A DNA stretch of 64,000 bases from Spongiactinospora sp. TRM90649 (GTDB lineage Bacteria > Actinomycetota > Actinomycetes > Streptosporangiales > Streptosporangiaceae): assembly GCF_029382225.1 (NCBI RefSeq), contig NZ_JARLTC010000034.1, positions 1-64,000 on the forward strand, read 5' to 3'. Below the pieces are notes generated by a model, which was not told the DNA's origin, did not search any database, and saw only the letters and a program-made list of their open reading frames with translations. This document shows positions 31,301 through 37,714 of the stretch, in pieces. Each line of letters opens with the position of its first letter. The first letter of the stretch is position 1. Both the position numbers and the translations under genes were made by a program.

Positions 31301-31533
31301 CCCAGCGGCACCACCGGCGGACGCTGACCGGGCTTCACCGCGTCGGACGGCCGCACTCCCGGCGGCAATGGCCGCTGGGCCGGACCCTGTCCCGGAACCG
31401 CCTGCGGCACCGGGCCGAGCTCCGCCGCGGTGGCCGTGTCGTACGGCATCAGCACCGAGGCGGTGAGCACGGAGAGGGTCAGCATGGACACAACGCGGGC
31501 ACGGCGAAGCCGTAATCGTTTCAAAATGAGCAT
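25357..31533 (-). CDS. Secreted RHS polymorphic toxin with HINT domain
   Basis: 2058 residues from the ATG at 31533, which gives a good signal peptide (LRLRRARVVSMLTLSVLTAS, then ATAAELG); the frame opens at 31590. After an N-terminal exported region and a DUF6531-like segment (GCGCGNALALTAAGQ; FGPGWAWSYGM) come dozens of RHS/YD repeats (G...YdydpaGrl pattern), ending in the core-closing motif NPLRYTGAYQDETTG and RDRNYNPGTGRFSSVDPM. An Ala/Lys-rich helical linker (about 26180-26380) follows, then a HINT autoprotease domain (SFAPGTLVLMANGTTKAIE ... VAGGTSVLVHNC). The last 118 residues (25360-25713) are the toxin tip (VKLYRSPQRGNRASESQG; GYGGTAYLGDSEAVARQYAG). Its pattern recalls ADP-ribosyltransferase-like tips, but I cannot assign it. 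RHS shells encapsulate the toxin; HINT would release it. Confidence 0.92.
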   Translation of the reverse strand: MLILKRLRLRRARVVSMLTLSVLTASVLMPYDTATAAELGPVPQAVPGQGPAQRPLPPGVRPSDAVKPGQRPPVVPLGARAEGKPVKVAEGRWTALTRKAARPAAEDGFTAVTLRPGYVLADTSLVTYFDNGGAGATWTGARVRLYDAESQTEQASSLVTKEDLALSRCGTGGQFCRSFGAADGWVLDTGKQYFVTVAAVYDDGREVVSDPSEHANPRQTYDPPPVPNEQAAGCGCGNALALTAAGQASRALGVNTGTGAYVRTEQDFGLASFGPRFATTRTYSSMNRAPGPFGPGWAWSYGMRVTPAEDGGAKVLAEDGAQATYAAGEDGAYKRPPGVRSTLRKTDGGWVLTTPRQARYVFDSQGRLTSVLNARGVGVKLAYEGLGVNITDASGRKVEVRIEGGLIREIKLPDGRNVNYSYNAAGLLSQALDARGFQWRYTYHANGLLSQVVDPHRVAVVSNEYGADGRMTAQRDGLGKRTTFAWDAAKQEATTTDPDGVVTWDGYRGNTLVYTQRGTGDSDNHRYDRALNRDLVVNGNQYQHEAIFDGNGNRVEVKAPQPMKFSEKAKFDERNNPTEHVDANGQVWKDTYNEFNELVRSEDPEGNAITHEYDSRGLRTSTTDQRGKVTRYEYLPQGGPNAGLLSARVSPEGRRTEQTYDLTGRRITTTDPRGTVTGGNRAAYTTKYAYDAQDRLLSTLDPGKIGAWRSGFDETGRLVRQQTPTGGTKNFTYLANGLLQKVDDERRTTLYTYTDGGRQATSAAQLRTRAPIVTSYTYDGKGLLKTVTSPRGNEAGANKADFTTTYFYDANDNPVRVRHPYPGGGFVDRDIKVDPLDRTTSRTDELGKQSSFARDNAGDLTSTTDTLGRTTKMEYDRSGRQTGITDSGGKTTKTEYDKAGNRIKETGAEGGVTTWKYDDDGLLVAVTEPRGNVEGADPDRYTTRYEYDRAGNQVKSTDPLGNASTATYDGVNRLIATTDAKGRTSHTTYREDDLLATVHTPETPYNPNDPTVRSTVYSYAPDGMLESVRDPLGRYTRMAYDDAGRLITRADPLSRRVEITYDAENNPLAAITINGPEWVSPEERAKRTVTSTYDILNRRTKTALGSQGPAYTFGYDGKDRTTAYGDPTGVRNVVYDDEDQIKTITRKTQGRADETFTYGYDERGNITSRTYPDGTKVTGAYDGDSRLTEQSVAGGVAGDGAREWKFGYDVAGRRTTTTLPTGGLTEKRAYDDAGRLTSIRTADGDADPVSAFNLTLDQVGNPTKVVTRRGDRTEDVAYAYDLANRVTSACYSATECGTGTQAAGRIDYTYDLMGNRLSQKRTGTAGNDTTTYTYDVADQLLKETVAKPGSTVSKDFAYDVNGNQIRSGSDRFEYNLDNSLAKATVGNNTATFTYDATGLRLSAATTATTSTGAGTQKSARVSGTQWWSWDVNGNLPQIALDTTTNSAGTVIESRGFAFGPDDEPLALLTGGAAHAYTHDWLGGVANMLSPTGQVEAGYDYDPFGNPRTGTTLSPATANKPGAPTANQADESAEPAEQAAPENPLRYTGAYQDETTGAGNYYLRDRNYNPGTGRFSSVDPMPSGTSATSAYTYASNNPLVYTDPTGMRPDEGPTTTGETAPGQEAEQGPSAEDVAKAQQLQNKSVLDVILEAGGQILMEILGINDIVNCLQGDLGACVSAVVGALPWGKIFKAPKIIAAIWRAGKAVITFFQELKWAKAILRGAEKAAEAAKAAAAKAAKAAADKAAAAKAAAEAQAKKLAAEAAERAKALAAKAKAKTKPKSTAKPQRKPKDCPNSFAPGTLVLMANGTTKAIERVGLGEKVVATDPETGKTAAKPVVRQILGEGAKDLVRVTVDGGKGKAPQKLVATDGHPFWVQSERAWLEADQLKAGMWLRTSAGTHVQVTAVEQWTARERVYNFTIADIHTYYVVAGGTSVLVHNCEDEPVKLYRSPQRGNRASESQGLNPANHPVSDGYGGTAYLGDSEAVARQYAGKGVYEDGYHEYTMKPGFTNEFHPSAYRRFHDKEGGLQWIIDVEDIPLFNEYVESVRWIPWKRGVHF

Positions 31534-32115
31534 GCACTCAACCCCCGTTGAGAACTGGCAGCGAGGGGTTCGCTGAACCAGAAGCAGCAAGAGGAAAACA
31601 TGCGGATCTCAGCCATCGCAACCGCGTTCCGGACGTCCCGGATTCCCTTCTAATCGTGACCGAAACGTCGCTTGAACTGCTCAGCGGGCCATTGGAACGT
31701 GCCCGGCCGGGAGGGGTATGTGGGGCATGTCCGGACATTTCGAATATCGCTGAAATTTATTATTGGGCCCTCTCGTAATCCCAGCTCAGACCGGGTGTTC
31801 GTACGGGTGTCCGAGTCGGGACGACGGGGATAGCACGGTGTGATGGAAAACTGCTATCCCCGATCGGGCAACATGGCGGCGGGCGGCTTTGGACGCTCTG
31901 GACGGCGTGCCGCCCACCCCTCCGGCGGGGTGTGACCAAAGTGACAGATGTGAACAGAGTGACGCAGTGCCGGGCGGGATCTGGGTGAGTTCTGGAGAGA
32001 TCCCGGAAATCTCGCTCCCGACGCCAACTATGCCGATCCGCTTGCCGTCATATGTCAGTACGGCGGAACCGCGGACCGCCCACCAATCGGCACCCGGTAG
32101 TACAAAGGCGTAATA
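31534..32115. other. Long intergenic region, lower GC
   Basis: This 580-bp stretch separates two divergent genes, the RHS toxin and the TetR/TPR-like gene, so it must hold both promoters. It is noticeably richer in A and T than the surroundings (for example 31740-31790). I see no credible gene in it. It contains the direct repeat at 31931-31963. Confidence 0.6.
31931..31963 (+). promoter_or_regulatory. Direct repeat, possible operator
   Basis: TGTGACCAAAGTGAC (31931-31945) and TGTGAACAGAGTGAC (31949-31963) match at 13 of 15 positions with an 18-bp period. Tandem GTGAC motifs upstream of a regulator gene suggest a protein-binding site, perhaps for the HTH protein encoded at 32116. No binding protein is known. 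Confidence 0.35.
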
Positions 32116-34170
32116 ATGGACAATTTGCTAATGGCACTCGGAAAGGCGTCGGCATCCGCATTTCGTGAAAAAGGCTACAAGAACACTGATTTCATAGAAA
32201 TCGGGCGGAGACTTGACCTGCCCCGGCACATCGGACGGCCCGCCGACGGCACCGGCCGCAGTCACGCGTGGGTGCGCAACCGCGTCGGTTCCAAGTCCTG
32301 CGCCGCGCTGCTCGCCGGCTGGGCGTCCTTCCGGCCGTTCACCGACGGTGAGAACGGCCGGCGGGTCCCAGACTCGCTGTGCTCGGTGATCGATTCCAGG
32401 GAGCTGCTCACCGGCGCGATCGGCCACCTGCTGGGCTTCCTGCGCACCGAGACGGCGCTGTTCCGCGAGATCCTCTTCGCCGTGCCCGACGCCGCCGCGG
32501 CGAAGGTCGGCCCCCTGCACCGCGACGACACCATCAGACCGATCATCCACGCCGCCCGCCACGGCTGGTGCGGGGTCTTCTCCGACTGGCTCGTCCCCGT
32601 CGTGGTCGCCGCGCACAGCCCGGTCCAGGCGCTCAGCGCCCGCGAGCTGCGCAACGACGCCGACCTGCTGTCGGACCTGGTGATCCGCACCTCCGTGCAC
32701 TCCGGCGACGGCCTGCCGGTCCGGGCCGACGCGCTGTGGGGCTTCTGGTTCCAGCAGTGCGTGGTCGGCCGGGCCGGACCGCAGGCCGAGGAGCGCGAAC
32801 GCGCCGAGCACGAGGTCCGCACCGGCCAGTCCGCCGGATCCCCCACCGTGCGGCTGGCCCGCAGCATGCTCGCCGGCTGCCAGGACTTCCCGGCCACCAT
32901 CGACATGTTCGTCCGGGCGGCCGGAGAGTCCGCCAAGGAAGAGGACTGGCACGCCGCGGCCGACTCCCTCGGGGTCGCGGGTGTCACGGCGGTGCGGTTC
33001 GGCGACTGGCGGCGCGCGGAGGCGCTGCTCGCCGAGTCCGGCCGCGTCGCGCGCCTCCACCTCGGTGAGGACGGCTGCCGCGACGCCAGGGCCGCCGTCC
33101 ACCGGGCCGAACTGCTGGCCAGGAGCGGCCGTCCGGACCGCGCGCTCAGCGAGATCCGCCGGGCCAGGGCCATCGCCCGGCCGAACGGCTGGACGGGCTG
33201 CGCCGAGCGGATCCGGATGATCGCCCTGGCCGAACACGGCCACGTCGCCCTGGCCTCCGGCGTCCGCCAGGGCCCCGCCCCGGACTGCCCCGATCACGAC
33301 ACATCCGTCGACACATCCGTCAAGGACACCGACCCCGACGTCCCGGCCAAGGACCCCGACCCTCCGGTTCGCGATCTGATCGCCCGCGCGCGGGTCCTGC
33401 GCCAGGCGGGCCGTCCCACCGTCGCCCTCCAGTGCCTCACCACCGCCGAGCGGGCGACCACCGCCGGAGACGACGGCATGGCCGTGTCCGAACGGCTGGA
33501 GATCGGCGTGGAACGGGCGCGGTGCGCCCTGTCCCTGGTGCGCCCCGAGCAGGCCGTCGCCGAGACGCGGCCCTTCGTCGCCAACTGGCGCTGGCACGCC
33601 AGGAGGATCTCCGCCCGCGTCACCTTCGAACTGCTCATCCTGTCCGCGCTGGCCGCGGGCTCGCCCGACAAGCTGGCCTACTACCGGGGCCAGGCCGAGT
33701 CCTGGCCCGGCATCGGGCGCGACGACCAGGTCTTCGACGAGTTCGGCTGGGCCATGGCCCAGACGCTGCGCGCGCGGCTCGACCTCGCCGGGGCGGTGGC
33801 CGAACTGGGCCGGGTCAGGGACGCGCAGGCCCGCCGGATCGCCTCCGGCGAGCTGTTCGACCGGCACCCCGCCGTGGCCGTGACCCGCCTGGAGTTCGCC
33901 GAGTGCGCCGAGGCGGGCGACCTCGACGACGAGGCCGCCGCCCACTACACCTGGATCGCCGAGAACCCGGTCCTCGACCTCGTCCACCCGGTGCGCGTCG
34001 CCGCCGTCCTCGGCCTCGTCCGCCTCGCCCGCAAGTCCCGCGACCACACCCGGGCCGCCGGGCTCCTCGACACCCTGCCCCGGTCCCGCCACTGGCCCCT
34101 CGACCCCGAACTGGAGGTCAGCGAGGAGATGACCCGCCTCCGCCGCCTCTGCGCGCCGCCCGGCCACTAG
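32116..34170 (+). CDS. Regulator-like protein: degenerate TetR-type HTH plus TPR-like repeats
   Basis: 684 residues. The first 70 residues resemble a TetR N-terminus (ASAFREKGYKNTDFIEIGRRL ... VRNRVGSKSCAALLAGW), but the loop is unusual and the recognition helix is not typical. Residues 85-225 may be a TetR-like ligand region (LLGFLRTETALFREILFAV). From about 250 onwards there are repeated helix pairs of the TPR kind (WHAAADSLGVAGVTAVRFGD; PDRALSEIRRARAIARPNGW; DLDDEAAAHYTWIAENPVL), interrupted by an Asp/Pro-rich insert. A TetR head on a TPR body is uncommon. It may regulate the RHS gene opposite or the cluster downstream. Its 3' end overlaps the convergent radical SAM gene by 4 bp. Confidence 0.6.
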   Translation: MDNLLMALGKASASAFREKGYKNTDFIEIGRRLDLPRHIGRPADGTGRSHAWVRNRVGSKSCAALLAGWASFRPFTDGENGRRVPDSLCSVIDSRELLTGAIGHLLGFLRTETALFREILFAVPDAAAAKVGPLHRDDTIRPIIHAARHGWCGVFSDWLVPVVVAAHSPVQALSARELRNDADLLSDLVIRTSVHSGDGLPVRADALWGFWFQQCVVGRAGPQAEERERAEHEVRTGQSAGSPTVRLARSMLAGCQDFPATIDMFVRAAGESAKEEDWHAAADSLGVAGVTAVRFGDWRRAEALLAESGRVARLHLGEDGCRDARAAVHRAELLARSGRPDRALSEIRRARAIARPNGWTGCAERIRMIALAEHGHVALASGVRQGPAPDCPDHDTSVDTSVKDTDPDVPAKDPDPPVRDLIARARVLRQAGRPTVALQCLTTAERATTAGDDGMAVSERLEIGVERARCALSLVRPEQAVAETRPFVANWRWHARRISARVTFELLILSALAAGSPDKLAYYRGQAESWPGIGRDDQVFDEFGWAMAQTLRARLDLAGAVAELGRVRDAQARRIASGELFDRHPAVAVTRLEFAECAEAGDLDDEAAAHYTWIAENPVLDLVHPVRVAAVLGLVRLARKSRDHTRAAGLLDTLPRSRHWPLDPELEVSEEMTRLRRLCAPPGH

Positions 34171-34175
34171 CCGGG
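34159..34175. terminator. Short hairpin at overlapping convergent stops
   Basis: CCCGGC-CACTA-GCCGGG forms a 6-bp stem that spans the stop codons of the genes ending at 34170 (+) and 34167 (-). It could stop both transcripts. Confidence 0.45.
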
Positions 34176-34826
34176 GGTGCGCCAGGAGGGGCTGCGGAGG
34201 CGGGTGCCCTGGGCGCGGAGGGCGTGTTCGAGGCGGCTCAGGGTGCCCGGCGGGGGCACGCCGATGACCAGGAGGTCGCCGTCCCGGTCCAGGTCCACCT
34301 GGACCGGGGGGTGGTCGGCGGTGGCCGCCAGGTAGGGCGCGTAGCGGTCGCGGCCGAGCGGGGTGAGCGGGATCATCCGCTGGTTCGCCGAGCCGCGCCA
34401 CAGCAGCCTGGTCGGGCGGGACGCGACGTACCGGCCGGTGACCACGGTGTCCGCGCCCGCCAGCAGGCTCCACCGGTCCTCGTCCAGTTCCTCCGGCTCG
34501 TAGCCGGTGTAGAGGAGGATGTCGGCGCCGGGCGCGCGCTCGTCGCGGACGGCCGCCGCGCGGGTCAGGAACGACGCGAGGGCGGGCTGCTGGAGGGGCT
34601 CACCGCCCGAGACGGTGAGCCCCTCCGCCCCCGCGGCCAGCGCGTCGCGCCACAGGCCGGCCAGAGCCGAGGCCCGGACGGCGCGCCCGCCGTTAGGGTC
34701 CCAGGTGTCGCGCGACATGCACCCCCGGCAGGCGAGCGAGCAGCCCTGTACCCAGATGCCGAGCCTGGTCCCCGGCCCGAGCGCGGTCACCGGGAAGTGG
34801 GCCCTGCGGATCCGCAGTTCCGTCAT
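34167..34826 (-). CDS. NrdG-like radical SAM 4Fe-4S protein
   Basis: 219 residues. The radical SAM cluster motif is CX3CX2C (C29, C33, C36 in WVQGCSLACRGCMSRD), the form seen in NrdG/PflA-type activases. The SAM motif LTVSGGEPLQQPAL follows and then ILLYTGYEPEELD. No glycyl-radical enzyme or anaerobic ribonucleotide reductase is encoded nearby. Instead it is the last gene of a four-gene operon and overlaps the upstream membrane-protein gene by 4 bp. NrdG-like proteins of this kind recur in actinobacterial conflict-type clusters, as I recall, but their substrate is unknown. The C-terminal 80 residues (PPVQVDLDRDGDLLVIGVP) look like an added beta domain. Confidence 0.8.
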   Translation of the reverse strand: MTELRIRRAHFPVTALGPGTRLGIWVQGCSLACRGCMSRDTWDPNGGRAVRASALAGLWRDALAAGAEGLTVSGGEPLQQPALASFLTRAAAVRDERAPGADILLYTGYEPEELDEDRWSLLAGADTVVTGRYVASRPTRLLWRGSANQRMIPLTPLGRDRYAPYLAATADHPPVQVDLDRDGDLLVIGVPPPGTLSRLEHALRAQGTRLRSPSWRTPG

Positions 34827-36157
34827 GACGCCCTGCCCGCTTTATCGGCTGTGTGCGGCTGTTCGGGCACGGGACGGCTCGCCGCCTCGGTCGCGCCGGG
34901 CTTGCGCATCGTCCGGGCGACGGAGTCCAGGTAGGCGGCGCAGGCCGCCTCGTACGCGGCGCGCACCTCCTCCTGGCGGTGCGCCTGCCGTTCCTCCTCG
35001 GCTCGCAGGCGCTCGTCGAGCCGGGCGAGCTGCTGCTCGGCGGCCTCGACGCCGCCGCGCCCCGCCCGGACCACGGCCTCGTCGGCCGCCTGACGGTGCG
35101 CCGCGCCCCGGTAGGCGGCGACCATCGGGTGGTCCTCGGCCATGCCGAGCAGGAACGCCAGCGCCCCCGCGAGCAGCAGCAGGGCCGCGAACATGACGCT
35201 GACCGTGAGCGGGTCGAGGTCCAGCAGGTCCACCCGCATCGGGGTGTCGCCGTACTCGGCGGGCAGCGACCACCCGTCGTCCTGGACAGGCGGCGGTTCT
35301 CCCGGCGGCATCAGCACCCGGCGGCGCAGGTCGCCGAAGAAGACGGCGAGCACCAGCCACGGCACCAGCACGACGAGCGCCAGCGGACCGCTCATCCGCT
35401 CGGTGCCGGTGGCCGCCCTGCGGCGGTAGAAGACCCCGGCCAGGTGCGGCAGGAACCCCATCAGGAACGCCACCGAGACCGCGAACGGCAGCGCCACCCG
35501 CCAGTCGGGGTCCATGTAGTTGAAGATCTGCCACTGCACCGGCAGCTCGATCGCGATCAGCAGGGTGATCAGCGTGTACTTCACCCAGTCCGGCATCCGC
35601 GCGCCGAACGGGCCCTCCCAGGGGGCGGCCGGGCCTCCCTGCGCGGACGCCGCCCGTTCGGCGCCGATCGCCTGGCCGGTCAGCTCGTTGTGCACGGTGA
35701 CGGCGGACGTGCCGGACTCCATCTCCGGCGGCATGTCGTCCGGTCGTTTGGGTCCTTTACGCCGCCTGCCGCGCCGTCCGCCTTCGAGGTCGTCGCGGAC
35801 CATCGCCTCGCGGGCCGCGATCCGGTCCATCTGGGCCAGCGCGCGGTCCATGAACGACCGCGCGGCGGTGATGCGCCGCTCGGCGTGCTCGATCTCCTCC
35901 CGGGCGGCCTCCGCCCGCGTGCGCGTGGCCGTCGCGCGCTCGTGGTGCATCTGCGCGGCCACGACGGCCTCGCCCCGCGCGCGGGACAGCGCGCCCTCCC
36001 GCTCGCCCGCGAGCATCCGCAGGTAGGGCAGCTCGTGGTCGTCCACGAGCGACCATTCGTCGAACATGCGGGACCGCCCCGCCGAACGGCCCGCCCAGCG
36101 GGCCCTCCTGGTCAGCGACCGGGGGTCTCCCGGCCGCCGGTTTCCGATGCCGAACAC
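34823..36157 (-). CDS. Four-TM membrane protein with flanking coiled coils
   Basis: 444 residues, no family recognised. Residues 45-115 are a charged coiled coil (REGALSRARGEAVVAAQMHH ... EEIEHAERRITAARSF). Four hydrophobic segments follow between about 190 and 345: VKYTLITLLIAIELPVQW, VALPFAVSVAFLMGFLPHL, LALVVLVPWLVLAVFFGDL and LTVSVMFAALLLLAGALAFLL. A second coiled coil comes at the C-terminus (QQLARLDERLRAEEERQ). Both ends are likely cytosolic. It overlaps the radical SAM gene (ATGA) and lies 10 bp after the VWA lipoprotein gene, so it could be the membrane platform of the system. Function unknown. Confidence 0.75.
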   Translation of the reverse strand: MFGIGNRRPGDPRSLTRRARWAGRSAGRSRMFDEWSLVDDHELPYLRMLAGEREGALSRARGEAVVAAQMHHERATATRTRAEAAREEIEHAERRITAARSFMDRALAQMDRIAAREAMVRDDLEGGRRGRRRKGPKRPDDMPPEMESGTSAVTVHNELTGQAIGAERAASAQGGPAAPWEGPFGARMPDWVKYTLITLLIAIELPVQWQIFNYMDPDWRVALPFAVSVAFLMGFLPHLAGVFYRRRAATGTERMSGPLALVVLVPWLVLAVFFGDLRRRVLMPPGEPPPVQDDGWSLPAEYGDTPMRVDLLDLDPLTVSVMFAALLLLAGALAFLLGMAEDHPMVAAYRGAAHRQAADEAVVRAGRGGVEAAEQQLARLDERLRAEEERQAHRQEEVRAAYEAACAAYLDSVARTMRKPGATEAASRPVPEQPHTADKAGRAS

Positions 36158-36167
36158 CGTGCCTCCC

Positions 36168-36917
36168 TCAGGCCCTCGTCTCCAGCGGCGTGCCCTTGGC
36201 CGGGCCGGTGAGCAGTTCGTTCCAGAAGGCCCGCAGCAGGTCCACCCGGTCCGGGTTGGGGGAGAACCCCGCGCCGAACCCGTAGGCGACGACCTGGGAC
36301 CCGGACAGGTCGGGGACGCGGGCGTCGGCGTTGAGCCGGGCGATCAGCTCGGCCCGGTGCTCCCGGTCGCCGAGCCGCTTGTCCCGGTAGAGGTTCATGG
36401 TGCTGTCGGTCTGCGCGAAGTCGCTGATGACCAGGATCCTGCGGGGGCCCTGGCCGCCCGGCATGACGCCGACCGCGCGGCTGATGCCGCCGAGGACGTC
36501 CGAGCCCTGGCTGGCCCGCTTCTCCTCCGCCTTGGCGCATTCCAGCATCCCGGCGGCCGACCTCAGCGCGGTCACCAGCGCCCGGCGGCGGATCTCCCCG
36601 ACGTTGCCGCCCGGCGGCGACGGGGGGCTGAGGTCGGCGGTCGGCTCATTGCACCGCGACGAGGCCGAGGAGCCGGTGATCGGGGAGTAGGTGAGCGTTC
36701 CGCACCCCTGTTCGCTCAGGTAGGTGGCGAGGTGCTTCTTCATCAGCTTCTCGACGTCGAGTTCGGTGCCCGAGCCGGAGCCGTCCAGCACGACGGCGCA
36801 GGGCGCGGAGAGGGCGACGGGCTCGTCTGCGCATCCGGCGAGCAGGCCGGTGAGCAGGCCGGTGAGCAGCGTGCCGGCGACCGGCGCGAACGCCGCCCGC
36901 CGGAGGGAGGTGATCAT
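36168..36917 (-). CDS. VWA-like lipoprotein
   Basis: 249 residues. Residues 1-29 are a lipoprotein signal with lipobox LLAGC (Cys29). The mature part has a VWA/MIDAS-like core: DGSGS at 45-49 (DxSxS), a middle segment with repeated helices, and RRILVISDFAQTDS with the later Asp. The conserved Thr of the MIDAS is not obvious. Such domains bind protein partners through a metal ion. Here it would be displayed outside the membrane, next to a four-TM protein. VWA proteins paired with AAA+ ATPases are a recurring theme in bacterial conflict systems; the ATPase here is encoded in the divergent operon. Confidence 0.75.
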   Translation of the reverse strand: MITSLRRAAFAPVAGTLLTGLLTGLLAGCADEPVALSAPCAVVLDGSGSGTELDVEKLMKKHLATYLSEQGCGTLTYSPITGSSASSRCNEPTADLSPPSPPGGNVGEIRRRALVTALRSAAGMLECAKAEEKRASQGSDVLGGISRAVGVMPGGQGPRRILVISDFAQTDSTMNLYRDKRLGDREHRAELIARLNADARVPDLSGSQVVAYGFGAGFSPNPDRVDLLRAFWNELLTGPAKGTPLETRA

Positions 36918-36933
36918 GTCGGCTCCGGTGTGA

Positions 36934-37542
36934 TCAGGGGTCGGTGAGGAGTTCGAGCGCGCGGGTGACGACGCGGATCATCCGGGTGGCGGCCGGATCG
37001 TCCTCGTGGTGCGGGCGGAGGAAGAAGAGGATGTCCGGCTTATCCCAGATGGGGTCAAGAGTGATCTCGGCCGGTCCGCTGCCGGGCAGCTCCGCCGCGT
37101 CCCGGTGCGCCCTGACCACGTGGGTCCAGTACGTCCGCTGCTGCAGGTCGGCCTGGTAGACGGTGGCCTCGGCGCGGCTGCGGTACTCCTCGACGAGCGC
37201 CGTCCACTCGCTGAACGCGGCCAGGAACCGGCCGCGCTCCCCCCGGCTGATCCGGCCGCGCGTCGAGTGGCTGACCAGGACGGTCTCGGCCAGGCAGTAG
37301 ACGGCCGGCAGCTTGCCGACCCCCTTGCGCCGGACCCGGGCCTGTAACTGGGTGGAGGCCCGGTAGGCGCGGCTTTCGAGCTGCCGCGAGTAGCCGGTCA
37401 CCGGGACGCCTCCGGCGGTGGCGGTGACGGAGGGTATCCTCCGCCAGCCGTCCGCGCGCCCGTTCACGAAGGCGGAAAGGCGCTGGAGAATCGAGAGGCT
37501 CGCGCGTCGGACATCGCTCCGGACAGAGTCACTTGTGGCCAT
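36934..37542 (-). CDS. Uncharacterised protein, first gene of the leftward operon
   Basis: 202 residues, no recognised domain. It is mostly helical with many Arg and aromatic residues (SRQLESRAYRASTQLQARVR; FSEWTALVEEYRSRAEATVY) and ends in a compact alpha/beta-like part (AEITLDPIWDKPDILFFLRP). No signal peptide or membrane segment is present. It is followed after 16 bp by the VWA lipoprotein gene and faces the kinase operon across a short divergent promoter region. I infer a cytosolic component of the same system. Confidence 0.65.
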   Translation of the reverse strand: MATSDSVRSDVRRASLSILQRLSAFVNGRADGWRRIPSVTATAGGVPVTGYSRQLESRAYRASTQLQARVRRKGVGKLPAVYCLAETVLVSHSTRGRISRGERGRFLAAFSEWTALVEEYRSRAEATVYQADLQQRTYWTHVVRAHRDAAELPGSGPAEITLDPIWDKPDILFFLRPHHEDDPAATRMIRVVTRALELLTDP

Positions 37543-37582
37543 TCCCTGCCTGCCTGCATTTGTGCGGTCCGTAGGCCGAAAA

Positions 37583-37607
37583 CGTGTGCGGTGAACACCG
37601 CCACACG
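37583..37607. promoter_or_regulatory. Inverted repeat between the divergent operons (candidate operator)
   Basis: CGTGTGCGGTG (37583-37593) is followed by AA and then CACCG-C-CACACG (37596-37607): an 11-bp inverted repeat broken only by one extra C. It sits in the 170-bp space between the two divergent operons, where one regulator could control both. Confidence 0.5.
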
Positions 37608-37714
37608 CTCAAGAATGCCTATCGGCGAGGTTCCGTCGCACGCCGTGATTTATGACGGGGCGGCTAAATTCCGGGTCGTGCGTACCGGCGGGCGGCCCCC
37701 TGACAATCGGGGAC

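Noticed and set aside
27100..31515. A 1471-codon open frame on the plus strand
   Set aside because: It is the antisense of the RHS gene, whose GC-rich codons leave the opposite frame open; the translation is Val/Gly/Arg-rich and has no domain.
34167..34826. Anaerobic ribonucleotide reductase activase
   Set aside because: Motifs fit the family, but no reductase gene is nearby and the operon context is different.
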